64,000 nt of DNA, taken from Pseudaminobacter salicylatoxidans. Lineage in GTDB: Bacteria; Pseudomonadota; Alphaproteobacteria; Rhizobiales; Rhizobiaceae. Positions 39,437 to 48,851 of this stretch are shown piece by piece (within the stretch, counting starts at the first letter, position 1; the number at the start of each line of letters is the position of its first letter). The stretch spans positions 1 through 64,000 of the forward strand of contig NZ_QGGG01000014.1 of the NCBI RefSeq assembly GCF_003148475.1, written 5' to 3'. The notes beneath the pieces were generated by a model. It made no database searches and had not been told where the DNA came from. It saw only the letters and a list, made by a program, of their open reading frames with translations. The position numbers were made by a program, and so were the translations under genes.

Positions 39437-39458
39437 GCCCGGTCCGCAGGGACCGGGC
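39437..39458 (-). terminator. Terminator of the DUF1127 gene
   Basis: GCCCGGTCC and GGACCGGGC form a nine-base stem around loop GCAG. On the minus strand it is followed by TTTTTC, ending the DUF1127 transcript. It also lies just after the DUF937 stop and could act in both directions. Confidence 0.8.
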
Positions 39459-39511
39459 AATGTGCAGGCACGCCGGGAGGATGACCGGCGGAGTGGGAGA
39501 GCCTGCAGAAC

Positions 39512-39802
39512 TCAGCTGCCCCGACGAGCGATATGCTGGACGGCTTCCACGCGATCACGCACCATCGAGCTGAGCTGAATAGTCGGATCGACGCCGAAGG
39601 CGATGTCGGATGCGCAACGCAAATCCGAGCGCACCAGCCCGATATCCTTCAGCTCCCAATCGGTCATCTCGTGCAGGCGGGAGAAATCGCGTCGATTTTG
39701 CCACACACGAAACATGCGCGAGAGGGTGTTCATGGCACGCGCGGCGAAGGCAGGCCGCACGGCAAGCTGCATCGTCTGGGAAGCGTGTTCGAACGTCTTC
39801 AT
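39512..39802 (-). CDS. DUF1127-domain protein
   Basis: Small basic protein of 96 residues. The YjiS/DUF1127 domain reads FRVWQNRRDFSRLHEMTDWE followed by LKDIGLVRSDL. Short DUF1127 proteins in alphaproteobacteria bind RNA or affect RNA turnover and phosphate/carbon metabolism. This one is longer than the minimal 45-50 residues. GGAG precedes ATG 39802. It diverges from a LysR gene. Confidence 0.88.
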   Translation of the reverse strand: MKTFEHASQTMQLAVRPAFAARAMNTLSRMFRVWQNRRDFSRLHEMTDWELKDIGLVRSDLRCASDIAFGVDPTIQLSSMVRDRVEAVQHIARRGS

Positions 39803-39995
39803 GGCATCATCTCCGTGATTGAACACGGCGCGCGAAAACACCTGACGCGACGGCGCATTGCGCGCGTCGCCGTCGCGTCTTGCCGGCGTTTTCAGTGCTT
39901 CGTGTGGACGCTTACGATCCTGCCATCGACGTATTGATTAATCCAACGAATGTTTTAAATCTTTTGCATCAGCATCGGTGATGGATGGGACCGAA

Positions 39996-40952
39996 ATGTC
40001 AGCGCCGCTCGATCTCGACCAATTGCAGACCTTCATCATGATTTCGGATACCGGCAGCTTCACGCGCGCCGCAGAGGAAGTTCACCGCACGCAGTCGGCT
40101 GTCTCCATGCAGATGCGGCGGCTGGAGGAGCGGATCGGCAAGCCGCTGTTCGAAAAGGACGGACGCTCCAACAGGCTGACCGAAGAGGGCGAGCGTCTGC
40201 TTTCCTATGCACGCCGGCTGATCCACCTGAACCGCGAGACGCTGGCCGCTTTCGACGACAGGCGGCTTGAAGGCACGATCCGCATCGGCACGCCCGACGA
40301 CTATGCCGACCGCTTCCTGCCCGAGATCATGGCTCGCTTCGCGCGCTCCAATCCGCGCGTCGAGCTTACCGTGATCTGCGAGCCGACCTCCAATCTGGTC
40401 GAGCACATCAAGCGCGGGCAACTCGACCTCGCGCTGGTCACGCATGACGACCTGAAAGGCCAGTCGGAAGTGGTGCGGCGCGAGCCGCTGCTCTGGGTCA
40501 GTTCCGCCAACCACGCCACGCATGAGCAGGAGATCCTGCCCATGGCCTTCGGCCGCCCCAACTGTATCTGGCGGCGCGCGGCCACCGACGTGCTGGACCG
40601 GATGCATCGCGATTATCGCGTGCTGTTTTCGAGCTGGTCGGCCACCGTCATCACCGCGGCGGTGCTGTCGGGCCTTGCCATCTCGGTGCTGCCGGAATGT
40701 GCGCTCCGGCCGGGCATGCGCGTGCTGGGCGAGGCTGACGGTTTCGGTGCGCTGCCCGATTGCCGGATCGGCATCATGCGCGGTCACACGGCAAGCGCCC
40801 ATATCGTGGAAGCGCTCGCGCGCCATATCGCCGAGAGCCTCGACAACATCTCGCGCCCGCCGGTGGAAGAAGCGGGGACCTTCGATTTCGCAACGCTTGC
40901 AGCCGTTCGCGGCAAGCGCCTGAAGCCCGGCCACGTCATGCCGGGCTGGTAA
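39996..40952 (+). CDS. LysR-family transcriptional regulator
   Basis: LysR-type regulator of about 318 residues with the helix-turn-helix GSFTRAAEEVHRTQSAVSMQ and a periplasmic-binding-like effector domain (EGTIRIGTPDDYADRFLPEI). The start is uncertain between ATG 39996 (GGGA upstream) and ATG 39981. It is convergent with the EamA transporter gene (11 bases between stops) and divergent from DUF1127. Target genes cannot be named. Confidence 0.9.
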   Translation: MSAPLDLDQLQTFIMISDTGSFTRAAEEVHRTQSAVSMQMRRLEERIGKPLFEKDGRSNRLTEEGERLLSYARRLIHLNRETLAAFDDRRLEGTIRIGTPDDYADRFLPEIMARFARSNPRVELTVICEPTSNLVEHIKRGQLDLALVTHDDLKGQSEVVRREPLLWVSSANHATHEQEILPMAFGRPNCIWRRAATDVLDRMHRDYRVLFSSWSATVITAAVLSGLAISVLPECALRPGMRVLGEADGFGALPDCRIGIMRGHTASAHIVEALARHIAESLDNISRPPVEEAGTFDFATLAAVRGKRLKPGHVMPGW

Positions 40953-40962
40953 GGCCGTCCCG

Positions 40963-41907
40963 CTATCGACGACCGCCGCGAATGACCAGCACATTGCCGG
41001 CGCCCACCAGCAGCAGCCCGACCACGGCATAGGCCGTCCAGACATACCCTTCCAGAACGGTCGAAATGAGCAAGGCTATGATCGGGAACATCACCGTGGC
41101 ATAGCCCGCCCGCGCCGGGCCGATGCGGCCGAGCAGGGTCAGATAGGCCGCAAAGGCCATCACGGTCGAGATCACCGCCAGGAAAAGCAGAGAGCCGAGA
41201 TAGGGAACAGTTGTGGCAATGACGAAGGGGCGTCCCACCAGCACCGCCAGGAACGCCGCCCACAGCGTGCCATAAAGCATGCTACAGGCGCTGGTCGAAA
41301 TCAGCGGCAAGCCGCGCCGCTGGGTGGAGGCCGACAGCAGGTTGCCCAGGCAGAAGCTGAAAGTGCCACAGAGGCACAGCAAGAGCCCGGTCAGCGTGCC
41401 GCCGGAAAGGCCGTGCGCCGCAATCTCGGGAAAGAACATCAGCGCGATGCCACCGAAGCCGAGAAGCCCGCCGAGCATGATCTTGGGCGCCGGGCGCTCG
41501 CGCATGATGACAGCGGCCAGAAGCATGTTCACAACCGAAGCCAGCGAGAACACCACCGACAAAAGGCCACTGACCAGATAATGCGCGCCATAATAGAAAA
41601 GCAGGAAGTTGGACGAGAACATCAGCACGCCCAGCCCTACAAACCGCAAATGATCCGCCAGTGGAAAGCGCAGTTGCCGCCTGCTGAGAACGACCCAGCC
41701 GAACATGAGCACCGTGGCGATGCCAAAGCGCCAGACCAGATTCACCTCCGGCGATACATGCGTGCCCACCTGAAGCAGAATGGCGAACCAGGAAAAGCTC
41801 CAGGACAACACCGTCAGTGCATAGAGCCCGTAATCGAGCGGCGCAAACGGCCGGTCCGCCGTGACGGGCCTGGAGGGGGATGCAGCGGGGGCGGTCTGAG
41901 CGGTCAT
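40963..41907 (-). CDS. EamA/DMT-family transporter
   Basis: Inner-membrane protein of 314 residues with ten predicted helices in two EamA repeats (first DYGLYALTVLSWSFSWFAIL, second from LTGLLLCLCGTFSFCLGNLL). Members export amino acids, metabolites or drugs. The start ATG 41907 gives the usual family length; a longer open frame upstream overlaps the xseA start and is unlikely to be translated. Confidence 0.88.
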   Translation of the reverse strand: MTAQTAPAASPSRPVTADRPFAPLDYGLYALTVLSWSFSWFAILLQVGTHVSPEVNLVWRFGIATVLMFGWVVLSRRQLRFPLADHLRFVGLGVLMFSSNFLLFYYGAHYLVSGLLSVVFSLASVVNMLLAAVIMRERPAPKIMLGGLLGFGGIALMFFPEIAAHGLSGGTLTGLLLCLCGTFSFCLGNLLSASTQRRGLPLISTSACSMLYGTLWAAFLAVLVGRPFVIATTVPYLGSLLFLAVISTVMAFAAYLTLLGRIGPARAGYATVMFPIIALLISTVLEGYVWTAYAVVGLLLVGAGNVLVIRGGRR

Positions 41908-42031
41908 GCGCAATGCGGTACGCTTGCGGCCGTCGCGCGTCCATCCAATTCTTGTGATCCAGTCATGAGGGTTTCTGATGATCGGGACCGAGAGGGTTGA
42001 CCTCGAGCCCGGCAAGCGGCCCAATCGCGCC

Positions 42032-43612
42032 ATGAGTGAGTTCTTCCCCGAATCGACCGGTTCCCAGCCGAAAGGCAATGTCGCCGAATATACGGTGAGC
42101 GAGATTTCCGGCGCGCTGAAGCGCGCGGTGGAGGACCAGTTCGGCCATGTAAGGGTGCGTGGTGAGATTTCCGGCTATCGCGGTCCGCATTCTTCCGGCC
42201 ATGCCTATTTCAGCCTGAAGGACGACCGCGCCCGGCTGGAAGCCGTGGTGTGGAAAGGCACGATGAGCCGGCTGAAATTCCGCCCCGAGGAAGGCATGGA
42301 GGTGATCGCCACCGGCAAGCTGACCACCTATCCGGGTTCGTCGAAATACCAGATCGTCATCGACAGCCTGGAACCGGCCGGTGCCGGCGCGCTGATGGCG
42401 CTGCTGGAGGAGCGCAAGCGCAGGCTGGCCGCCGAAGGCCTGTTCGACCGGGAGCGCAAGCGTGCCCTGCCCTTCATGCCCCTGGTGCTGGGCGTGATCA
42501 CCTCTCCGACAGGCGCGGTCATCCGCGACATCCTCCATCGCATCAAGGATCGCTTTCCGCTGCATGTGGTCGTCTGGCCCGTGCGGGTGCAGGGCGAAAC
42601 CTCCGGCGCAGAGGTGACGACTGCCGTGCAGGGCTTCAACGCGCTGACGGATGACGGGCCGATCAGGCGTCCGCATCTGCTGATCGTTGCGCGCGGCGGT
42701 GGCAGCCTGGAAGATTTGTGGGGCTTCAACGACGAGGCGCTGGCGCGCGCCGTGGCGGCGTCGGACATTCCAGTCATCTCGGCCGTGGGCCACGAGACTG
42801 ACTGGACGCTGGTGGACTATGCCGCCGACCTGCGCGCGCCCACCCCCACGGGTGCCGCCGAATTCGCCGTGCCGGTGAAGGCTGAACTGGAAGCCACACT
42901 TGCCAATCTGGCAGCGCGGCTGCGCGGCTGCATGTCGCGCCATACAGACCGCAAGCGGCAGGAATTGCGTGCCGCCGCCCGCGCGCTCCCCTCGCCCGAT
43001 CAGTTGCTTGCCCTGCCGCGCCGCCATTTCGATGAGGTGACGAGCAGGCTTTCGCGCGCGCTCATCGTCAGCACCGAGCGCAAGCGGGCGCGGCTTGAGG
43101 CGATACGCCTGTCGCCCGCCACGCTGGATCGGAAGATGACCGAGACCCGGCGCATCATCGACCGCGACATGGCGCGCGCCTACGCCGCCTTGCGCGCCGT
43201 GCTGCGCGAGCGGCGCGGACGGTTCGACCGCACGCTTCCGCGTCTCAGCCCCCAGCCGCTGTTGCGGCGGCAGAAACAGGCAGGCGAGCAGGTCGCGGCA
43301 CTGGAACGCCGGCTCGATCAGGCCACCATCATGAGGCTGGAGCGGCTGCGCGGGCGGGTCACGCAGGCCGAGCGGTTGCTTTCCACGCTCTCCCATCAGT
43401 CGATCCTCGAGCGCGGCTTCGTGCTGGTGACGGATGCTCAGGGGGATCTGCTCAAGCGCGCGGCAGAGGTGACGCCACACGCCGCCCTTTCGCTGCGCTT
43501 CGCCGATGGCGCGGTCGGCGCCATCGCGACAGACGGTACTCCACGGCCGAAACCGCAGCCAAAACCGGGAGCAAAGCCGAAGGACCCCGGTACGCAAGGC
43601 TCGCTGTTCTGA
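42032..43612 (+). CDS. xseA: Exodeoxyribonuclease VII large subunit
   Basis: Nuclease subunit of 526 residues that degrades single-stranded DNA with XseB. The N-terminal OB-fold is [20 protein letters not shown]; the catalytic core has [40 protein letters not shown] and [21 protein letters not shown] long coiled-coil region (residues 290-460) and a Pro/Lys-rich tail follow. Start ATG 42032 was chosen by family length; the frame is open to 41978. Confidence 0.95.
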   Translation: MSEFFPESTGSQPKGNVAEYTVSEISGALKRAVEDQFGHVRVRGEISGYRGPHSSGHAYFSLKDDRARLEAVVWKGTMSRLKFRPEEGMEVIATGKLTTYPGSSKYQIVIDSLEPAGAGALMALLEERKRRLAAEGLFDRERKRALPFMPLVLGVITSPTGAVIRDILHRIKDRFPLHVVVWPVRVQGETSGAEVTTAVQGFNALTDDGPIRRPHLLIVARGGGSLEDLWGFNDEALARAVAASDIPVISAVGHETDWTLVDYAADLRAPTPTGAAEFAVPVKAELEATLANLAARLRGCMSRHTDRKRQELRAAARALPSPDQLLALPRRHFDEVTSRLSRALIVSTERKRARLEAIRLSPATLDRKMTETRRIIDRDMARAYAALRAVLRERRGRFDRTLPRLSPQPLLRRQKQAGEQVAALERRLDQATIMRLERLRGRVTQAERLLSTLSHQSILERGFVLVTDAQGDLLKRAAEVTPHAALSLRFADGAVGAIATDGTPRPKPQPKPGAKPKDPGTQGSLF

Positions 43613-43840
43613 ATTTCCGGCTTCGCCGCATGAAGGCGGCAGCACGACCGGCATGCTTAATGAAAGATGACCCGGAAATTTACCCCAGTTTCACGGGTGA
43701 TACACTTCGGTAAATATTTTCAGGCGCGGGTAAGGTTCTGTTAAGATCCGGCCGCGATAGTCGTAGCTAACCTGAGGAAAGCTCTCGTCCTCTCCGAGAT
43801 GCAGTTTCGCTCAAGTTCCCGTTGTGACAGCTTTCTTTTC

Positions 43841-43870
43841 AGGCGTTCCCTTGGAACGCCTTTTTCTTGT
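43841..43870 (+). terminator. Strong plus-strand terminator 230 bases after xseA
   Basis: AGGCGTTCC, loop CTT, GGAACGCCT, then TTTTTCTTG form a complete factor-independent terminator. It overlaps the 3' end of the convergent kinase gene. It is far from the xseA stop, so it ends either a long xseA 3' UTR or a separate small RNA. Confidence 0.85.
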
Positions 43871-46800
43871 TCAATCGGCCAGAACGCGCGTTGACGGGAA
43901 GGAAACCTCCACAAGCGTTCCCTCGCCCGGCGTCGAGGTGATGGTGAATCGGGCGCGGTTGGCCTCTACCATCGCCTTGGTCAGCGGCAGGCCAAGGCCG
44001 GTTCCGTCCCCGCGTGGACGTTTCAGCGAATTGATCTGCTTGAAGGGCTTCAGCGCCTGCTCGATTTCGGCCAGGGTCATGCCGATGCCGGTATCGCGCA
44101 CCCGCATGACGATGTCACCGCTCGGCTCATAGGCCGTGGAAACGATGACCTGCCCGCCGGCCTGCGTGTAGCGCACGGCATTCGACAGGATGTTGAGCGC
44201 GATCTGGCGCACGCTACGCAGATCGGCCACCACATCGGGCAGTTTCGAGGCGAAACTGGAGCGGATGATGACCCGTTCACGATTGGCCTGCGGCTGCATC
44301 ATCGCCACGGTTTCAGACAGCGTATCGTTGAGCGAAACAGCTTCATAAGCCATTTCCTGCTGGCCCGCCTCGATCTTGGAAATATCGAGCAGATCGTTGA
44401 CCAGATCGAGCACATGATTGCCCGAGCGGTTGATGTCGCGCAGATAGTCGCGATAGCGGTCATTGGCGACGGGGCCGAATTTCTCGTCGATCATCAATTC
44501 GGAAAAGCCGATGATGGCATTGAGCGGCGTGCGGATTTCGTGGCTGACGCGCGCGAGAAACTCCGTCTTCTGCGAGGACGACCGCTCGGCCAGCGCGCGC
44601 GCCTGCGTAAGCTCCTCTTCCGCGCGCTTCCACTGGGTAATGTCGCGCACCACCGCGCAGTAGCCACTGTCGTTGGGCAGGCGGCCAATGGTCATGAACA
44701 GCGGGATGAAGCGGCCCTCGGCCTCACGGCCGATGACTTCGCGCCCGTCATTGAGCACACTGGCCACGCCGTGCTCGGCAAGGCCATTCAGATAGTCGCG
44801 CACCGCGCGCTGGCTTTCCATGGCAAACAGCGAAGCGAAGGGCGTGCCCGTCACCTCGTCGCCGTCGAAGCCGAACAGCGCTTCGGCCGGCCTACTGATA
44901 GAGCGGATGACGCCTTCCTTGTCGATCAGCACGACGCCATCGGTGGCGGTGTCGATGATCGTGCGCATCTCGGCAATGCGTGCGTGAAGCTCGGCCTCAC
45001 TCGGCGCCTGCATGGCGGGTGCGGGTTCCACCGCCGCCTCGCCTTCGTCGCCGGTACGGCGCACCACGAGCATCAGCGCCTTGCTTCCTTGCCACGGCAC
45101 GGAGCGCAGCAGCGCCTGTATGGGAAACTCCAGCCCATCTCCGGTGCGCAGCCTGAGATCGTGATGCGGGGCTTCGGTGTCGTCGCCATAGCTGTCGGCA
45201 AAGAGAGCATCGAGCCCGCCCGCTTCGGCAAGCTGCTCGACCGAGGCGTAGCCGGTGAGGGTCAAAAACTCCTCATTGGCGTAATGCAGGGCATCGCCGG
45301 AATGGATGAGTACCGGCACCGGCAGCTTTTCCAGAATGGAGGTATCGGCCGGGAGCTTTTCGGCCCCGAAGTGTGGCTCGTCCCGAGGTTCACTTGCCAA
45401 TGCGGCTGGCTCGGACGCTTCCCGTGGTTCGGCTTCCGCCTCCTGGATGGTCTCCGTTTCGGCCGGAGCCTCCTCGTCCGCCGGCAGTTCCGCGGCTTCC
45501 GGGGTCGGGGCAGTTACCGCATCGACAGGTGCGGTTGCTTCGGTCGGCTCTTCGACGCCATCGACCTCAGCAGGTTCCGGCACCTCCACCGGTTTTTCGG
45601 CAGCCGACGGTGTTCCAGCTTCTTCCGTTTCTACTGCAGGAAGCGCATCCGCAGGCGTCTTGCCCCCGATGACCTCGGCGTCTTCCGTGTCTTTGGAATC
45701 GTTCTCTTTCAGCCGCTCGCCAATTTCGCGGAATGCGTTGCGTTCGACCGGCGAAAGGCTCTTTTCGGGCACCGTATGCGGCCGATGCTCGGCAAGGCGG
45801 ATCACCTTGTCGCTGTAGCGGCGGTCCGGTTTCGGCTCGATGGTGAGTGCCGGCACCTCTCCCTGAAAAGGATCGTGCCCGGTGTCTTCCGTTTCGACCG
45901 AGAGCGGCCAGACCGGCTTTTCGAGCTTTGGCATCGCACTGCCGGGCACCAGCACAAGGCCCAGCTTTTCCGGGTCAGGAACGGCGTCGCCACGGCGAGC
46001 CACGCCAAAGCCTCGAAAACCCTCGAAATTGCGCTCGCGGCCATAGACCGGCAAAGCCGCCAGATCGACAGGGATTTTCAGCTCCGTGCCGGCGAGCGGC
46101 CACAACACCGACCGGCCCGACCACGTGTCGCGGCGCTCCAGCAGGTCGGCGATCTCGCCTGTCGGGTCGAGGCCGAATGCCATCGCGACATCGCGGAACT
46201 TCCTGCCGATGACATCGGCGGCGTGCGCGCCGACCGCTCTGGCGAACTCATCGGAGATCGCGCTGAAGCGCCCCTCCGCATCCGTGCGCCAGACGAAGCG
46301 CACAGGTGTCTGCCCGCGTTCCGGCAATGCCGCGCGCGTGTCGCTGGCCGGGGTCAGGGATGTTTCTTTTTTCTCGCCCGGCTCTTCAGCGCTGAAGTAC
46401 CAGTCGTCGTGCTGACCCTGAGAGGCATCGCCCCGGGTTGACGGCTGCACCGTGTTCGCGGCGAACCTCTCCGTTTCCTCGGCATCGCTCTCGTCATCAG
46501 TGTCCTCGAGCCCGAGAATGTCTTCCTGAGCTTCTTCCGCGAGAATCACCTCAGGCGAAGTCGCCTCGGCAGAGGGTTCGGCAATTTCCGTTTCAACGTC
46601 CGGGGCTGGCGTTTGCACAACGGCTTCAGAGGCGGCCAACATCGGCTCCACCGAAGCGGGCGCGACCTCTTCGAACTCTTCATCTTCCTCGTCGATGACC
46701 AGAAGCAAATGCCGCGACGGCTCATCGGCCAGACGCGCAATGCCTGCCGGCAGCAGCCCCTTGCCACTGCGTATCATGCGCTTGACCAGCCGGTCGCGCG

Positions 46801-47347
46801 CCATCTCCACTTCGGCCACCAGTTCAGACAATGTCTGCCGGGCGATATCGAGCGCGCCATAACCTTCGGATGCGGCTTCGATTGCACCATCCGCGCCGAC
46901 GAAAGCGGCGAACTGGCCATGCCCCTCCAGCCCGCCAATTGCGCGAGCGGCAATTTCGCCTTCACCGCGGGCACCGCCCTGCGCGGCCGGAACGGCAAGC
47001 AGGATCGCCATCTCCCCATCGGGCAAGGCCACTTCACTGGCAAGGAACATGACCGCCTGACTGGTCAGGCCGCTTGCAAGGCGCACCATCAGGCTACGAT
47101 CGCGGCCGATCCGCGGGAAGCCGCTGGTGGCAGCGATCTGCCGCTGGGCCGCAAAGGAAAGCCCCGGTTCCTCACCCAGCGCCGAATCGATGTCGGCAAA
47201 GCCGAAGAGCGTGGCCCCCGGCCCGTTCGCCCAGATCACCTGCCCCAGATCGCTCGAAAGAATCACGAGCGCATCACCGGCGGCGAAGCGCTGCCTCACA
47301 TCGTCGAGGATCGCGACATCGATGAACGAATAGGAAGCTGACGGCAT
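43871..47347 (-). CDS. Large PAS-domain sensor histidine kinase (PdhS/PleC/DivJ-like)
   Basis: Kinase of 1158 residues without predicted membrane helices. PAS-like segments lie near residues 20-60 (LVILSSDLGQVIWANGPGAT), 350-450, 690-780 and 830-900 (ATDGVVLIDKEGVIRSISRP). Between them is a long acidic Glu/Pro/Ala-rich region (about 550-680). The phosphorylated histidine is about residue 936 in FLARVSHEIRTPLNAIIGFS, and the ATPase domain has DTGIGM and GDGTGLGLPL. The dimerisation sequence and spacing match the kinases that act on DivK in alphaproteobacterial cell-cycle control; partner assignment is inferred. CbrA-type function is an alternative. Confidence 0.9.
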   Translation of the reverse strand: MPSASYSFIDVAILDDVRQRFAAGDALVILSSDLGQVIWANGPGATLFGFADIDSALGEEPGLSFAAQRQIAATSGFPRIGRDRSLMVRLASGLTSQAVMFLASEVALPDGEMAILLAVPAAQGGARGEGEIAARAIGGLEGHGQFAAFVGADGAIEAASEGYGALDIARQTLSELVAEVEMARDRLVKRMIRSGKGLLPAGIARLADEPSRHLLLVIDEEDEEFEEVAPASVEPMLAASEAVVQTPAPDVETEIAEPSAEATSPEVILAEEAQEDILGLEDTDDESDAEETERFAANTVQPSTRGDASQGQHDDWYFSAEEPGEKKETSLTPASDTRAALPERGQTPVRFVWRTDAEGRFSAISDEFARAVGAHAADVIGRKFRDVAMAFGLDPTGEIADLLERRDTWSGRSVLWPLAGTELKIPVDLAALPVYGRERNFEGFRGFGVARRGDAVPDPEKLGLVLVPGSAMPKLEKPVWPLSVETEDTGHDPFQGEVPALTIEPKPDRRYSDKVIRLAEHRPHTVPEKSLSPVERNAFREIGERLKENDSKDTEDAEVIGGKTPADALPAVETEEAGTPSAAEKPVEVPEPAEVDGVEEPTEATAPVDAVTAPTPEAAELPADEEAPAETETIQEAEAEPREASEPAALASEPRDEPHFGAEKLPADTSILEKLPVPVLIHSGDALHYANEEFLTLTGYASVEQLAEAGGLDALFADSYGDDTEAPHHDLRLRTGDGLEFPIQALLRSVPWQGSKALMLVVRRTGDEGEAAVEPAPAMQAPSEAELHARIAEMRTIIDTATDGVVLIDKEGVIRSISRPAEALFGFDGDEVTGTPFASLFAMESQRAVRDYLNGLAEHGVASVLNDGREVIGREAEGRFIPLFMTIGRLPNDSGYCAVVRDITQWKRAEEELTQARALAERSSSQKTEFLARVSHEIRTPLNAIIGFSELMIDEKFGPVANDRYRDYLRDINRSGNHVLDLVNDLLDISKIEAGQQEMAYEAVSLNDTLSETVAMMQPQANRERVIIRSSFASKLPDVVADLRSVRQIALNILSNAVRYTQAGGQVIVSTAYEPSGDIVMRVRDTGIGMTLAEIEQALKPFKQINSLKRPRGDGTGLGLPLTKAMVEANRARFTITSTPGEGTLVEVSFPSTRVLAD

Positions 47348-47487
47348 GCCCTGCTAAACCTTCCCAGCCGGGCGGATTCCCGGCGGTTAACGCTTCGTTA
47401 ATATCAAGCAGGTGGCTCAAAGGTCCAGAAATCAACGCGTGTGGCCAGCGGAAACTCGACTTTTGGTTAACGCGGAGGCGGGATTTG

Positions 47488-47535
47488 TTGCGTCGCAATA
47501 ATAATGTTGCACTGCACAATAGTTCGTACTATATA
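47488..47535 (+). promoter_or_regulatory. Phasin promoter with PhaR-like boxes
   Basis: TTGCAC (47507-47512), a 17-base spacer and TATATA (47530-47535) form a near-consensus promoter. A perfect palindrome TTGCG-T-CGCAA lies at 47488-47498, and the -35 region itself reads TTGCACTGCACAA. TGC...GCA repeats of this kind are bound by PhaR, the repressor of phasin genes in related bacteria. Binding here is predicted. Confidence 0.65.
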
Positions 47536-47595
47536 GCGGCTACGCATGAATGAGACTGCCTCGACCAAGGCATACCCCCTGTAAAGGATGGAACA

Positions 47596-48063
47596 ATGTC
47601 CAAGACTGCTGCCAAAACAGCCGCTGAATTTGCGGAAACCACCGAATTCCCCACCTTCGACGCCACCAAGGCGACCGATCAGTTCCGTGCCTTTGCCGAA
47701 AAGGGCGCCGAACAGTCTAAGGAAGCCTTTGTACGGCTGAAGACCGGCGCCGAGGAAACCCAGAAAGCTTTCGAAACGACGCTGGAGACCGCCAAGGCGG
47801 CCGGCAGCGACCTGTCGCTGAAGGCGATCGCCACGATGCGCGCGAACACGGAAGCCGGTTTCAGCCACCTCGAGGCTCTGCTCGGAGCAAAGTCGCTTTC
47901 GGAACTGTTCGAACTCCAGACCACCTTCCTGCGCCAGCGCGCCGAGGCCACGGTCGCGCAGGCCAAGGATTTCCAGGCCGTGTCGACCAAGGCTGCCGAA
48001 GAAGTCGCCAAGCCGATCAAGGACGTGTTCCAGAAGGCGCTGCGCGAACTGAAGGTCGCCTGA
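47596..48063 (+). CDS. Phasin (polyhydroxyalkanoate granule protein)
   Basis: Alpha-helical amphipathic protein of 155 residues in the phasin_2 family, coating polyhydroxybutyrate granules. Typical features are FRAFAEKGAEQSKEAFVRLK, FETTLETAKAAGSDLSLKAI, and FELQTTFLRQRAEATVAQAK. AAAGGATGG precedes the ATG. It has its own strong promoter with PhaR-like boxes and an unusually structured 3' UTR. Confidence 0.93.
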   Translation: MSKTAAKTAAEFAETTEFPTFDATKATDQFRAFAEKGAEQSKEAFVRLKTGAEETQKAFETTLETAKAAGSDLSLKAIATMRANTEAGFSHLEALLGAKSLSELFELQTTFLRQRAEATVAQAKDFQAVSTKAAEEVAKPIKDVFQKALRELKVA

Positions 48064-48176
48064 GCGGCACACTGATTTACCCGAAGGTTCCCTCCCTTCA
48101 CCTTCGGGTGGCCGACTCCTCCTCCAGTCGGCCATTTACAGACCGGCCCTCCTCCCGGCCGGTCTTTTCTTTTTTT
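48064..48176 (+). ncRNA. Phasin 3' UTR: three hairpins with anti-Shine-Dalgarno loops, ending in a terminator
   Basis: Hairpin 1 (48079-48109) has a 9-bp stem and a 13-base loop containing CCCTCCC. Hairpin 2 (48110-48133) pairs GGCCGACT with AGTCGGCC around loop CCTCCTCC. Hairpin 3 (48141-48164) pairs GACCGGCC with GGCCGGTC around loop CTCCTCCC and is followed by TTTTCTTTTTT, a terminator. CCUCC-type loops are known from alphaproteobacterial sRNAs that pair with ribosome sites (cuckoo/CcsR RNAs; the MmgR family, which affects PHB storage). This may be an sRNA released from phasin mRNA. No separate promoter is evident. Confidence 0.65.
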
Positions 48177-48298
48177 GGCGATTTTGCAGGTTTTGCACGG
48201 CTTTGAGACGAGCCGGGTCAAAATGACCTGTCAATCGTGCTTCATAGCGCTTGAAATGTCCGGCATTTGTCCGTATTGGACGCTTCGCCAGATGGCGT

Positions 48299-48375
48299 GC
48301 CGTTGTAGCTCAGATGGTTAGAGCGCCGGATTGTGGATCCGGAGGTCGCTGGTTCGATCCCAGCCAACGGTACCA
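48299..48375 (+). tRNA. tRNA-His (GTG anticodon)
   Basis: A full cloverleaf: acceptor GCCGTTG pairs with CAACGGT, the D arm contains AGCTCAGATGGTTAGAGC, the anticodon loop is ATTGTGGAT with GTG, the T arm is GCTGG-TTCGATC-CCAGC, and CCA is encoded. There is no extra G at -1 and the discriminator is A, which is normal for alphaproteobacterial tRNA-His. The sequence after it is accessory, so the 3' end is a likely integration site. Confidence 0.95.
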
Positions 48376-48851
48376 CCTCTTTTCCAAGCAAAAACAAAAG
48401 TTTAGTTATTGCCCTGCCAACCAATCCGGGCCGTTCATGTCGCGTCTGTGTTGCAATCGGATTCCCTTGATTTCCAAGGGCTCCCTGCCGGCCACGGCGA
48501 ATCCATGCAACATGGAGCGCAACATGACGCCCCTGCCTTTTTCTCCCATCGTTCCGGTCAGCCGATACGAGGGACACGAAACGGTCCCTCTCTGCTGGCG
48601 CGCTTGGGAGAATGATCGCGCCGGCCACTACCGCTAGACAACGTGCTGACGATGCGTTCTTTGCCGAGTTCACGCCAGCGGTTAACTGGCACGTTCGTTT
48701 CAATGGCAATTTTGATCCCGGCAAGAATCGCGCCATCGCTCTGGTTGCCTACGACCCGGCAAGGCCGATCGGCGGGAGTTGTGAAGCTGCGCTCGTTGCA
48801 CTCAATCACGGATTCGGTCAAACATTCTCCCTCTAGGGGGAACGCGGATCG
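48376..48851. other. About 475 bases after tRNA-His without a supported gene
   Basis: Several short open frames occur but none has a ribosome site, conserved motif or codon pattern that I trust. This is the expected left end of an inserted element. I found no copy of the tRNA 3' end further right in the window. Confidence 0.5.

Noticed and set aside
48242-48736. Minus-strand frame of 164 codons over tRNA-His with text LAGIEPATSGSTIRRSNHLS
   Set aside because: This is the well-known false protein read antisense through a tRNA gene; it has no ribosome site and overlaps a perfect tRNA.
48612-48836. Frame of 74 codons after tRNA-His
   Set aside because: No ribosome site, recognisable domain or coupling to a neighbour; left out as unsupported.
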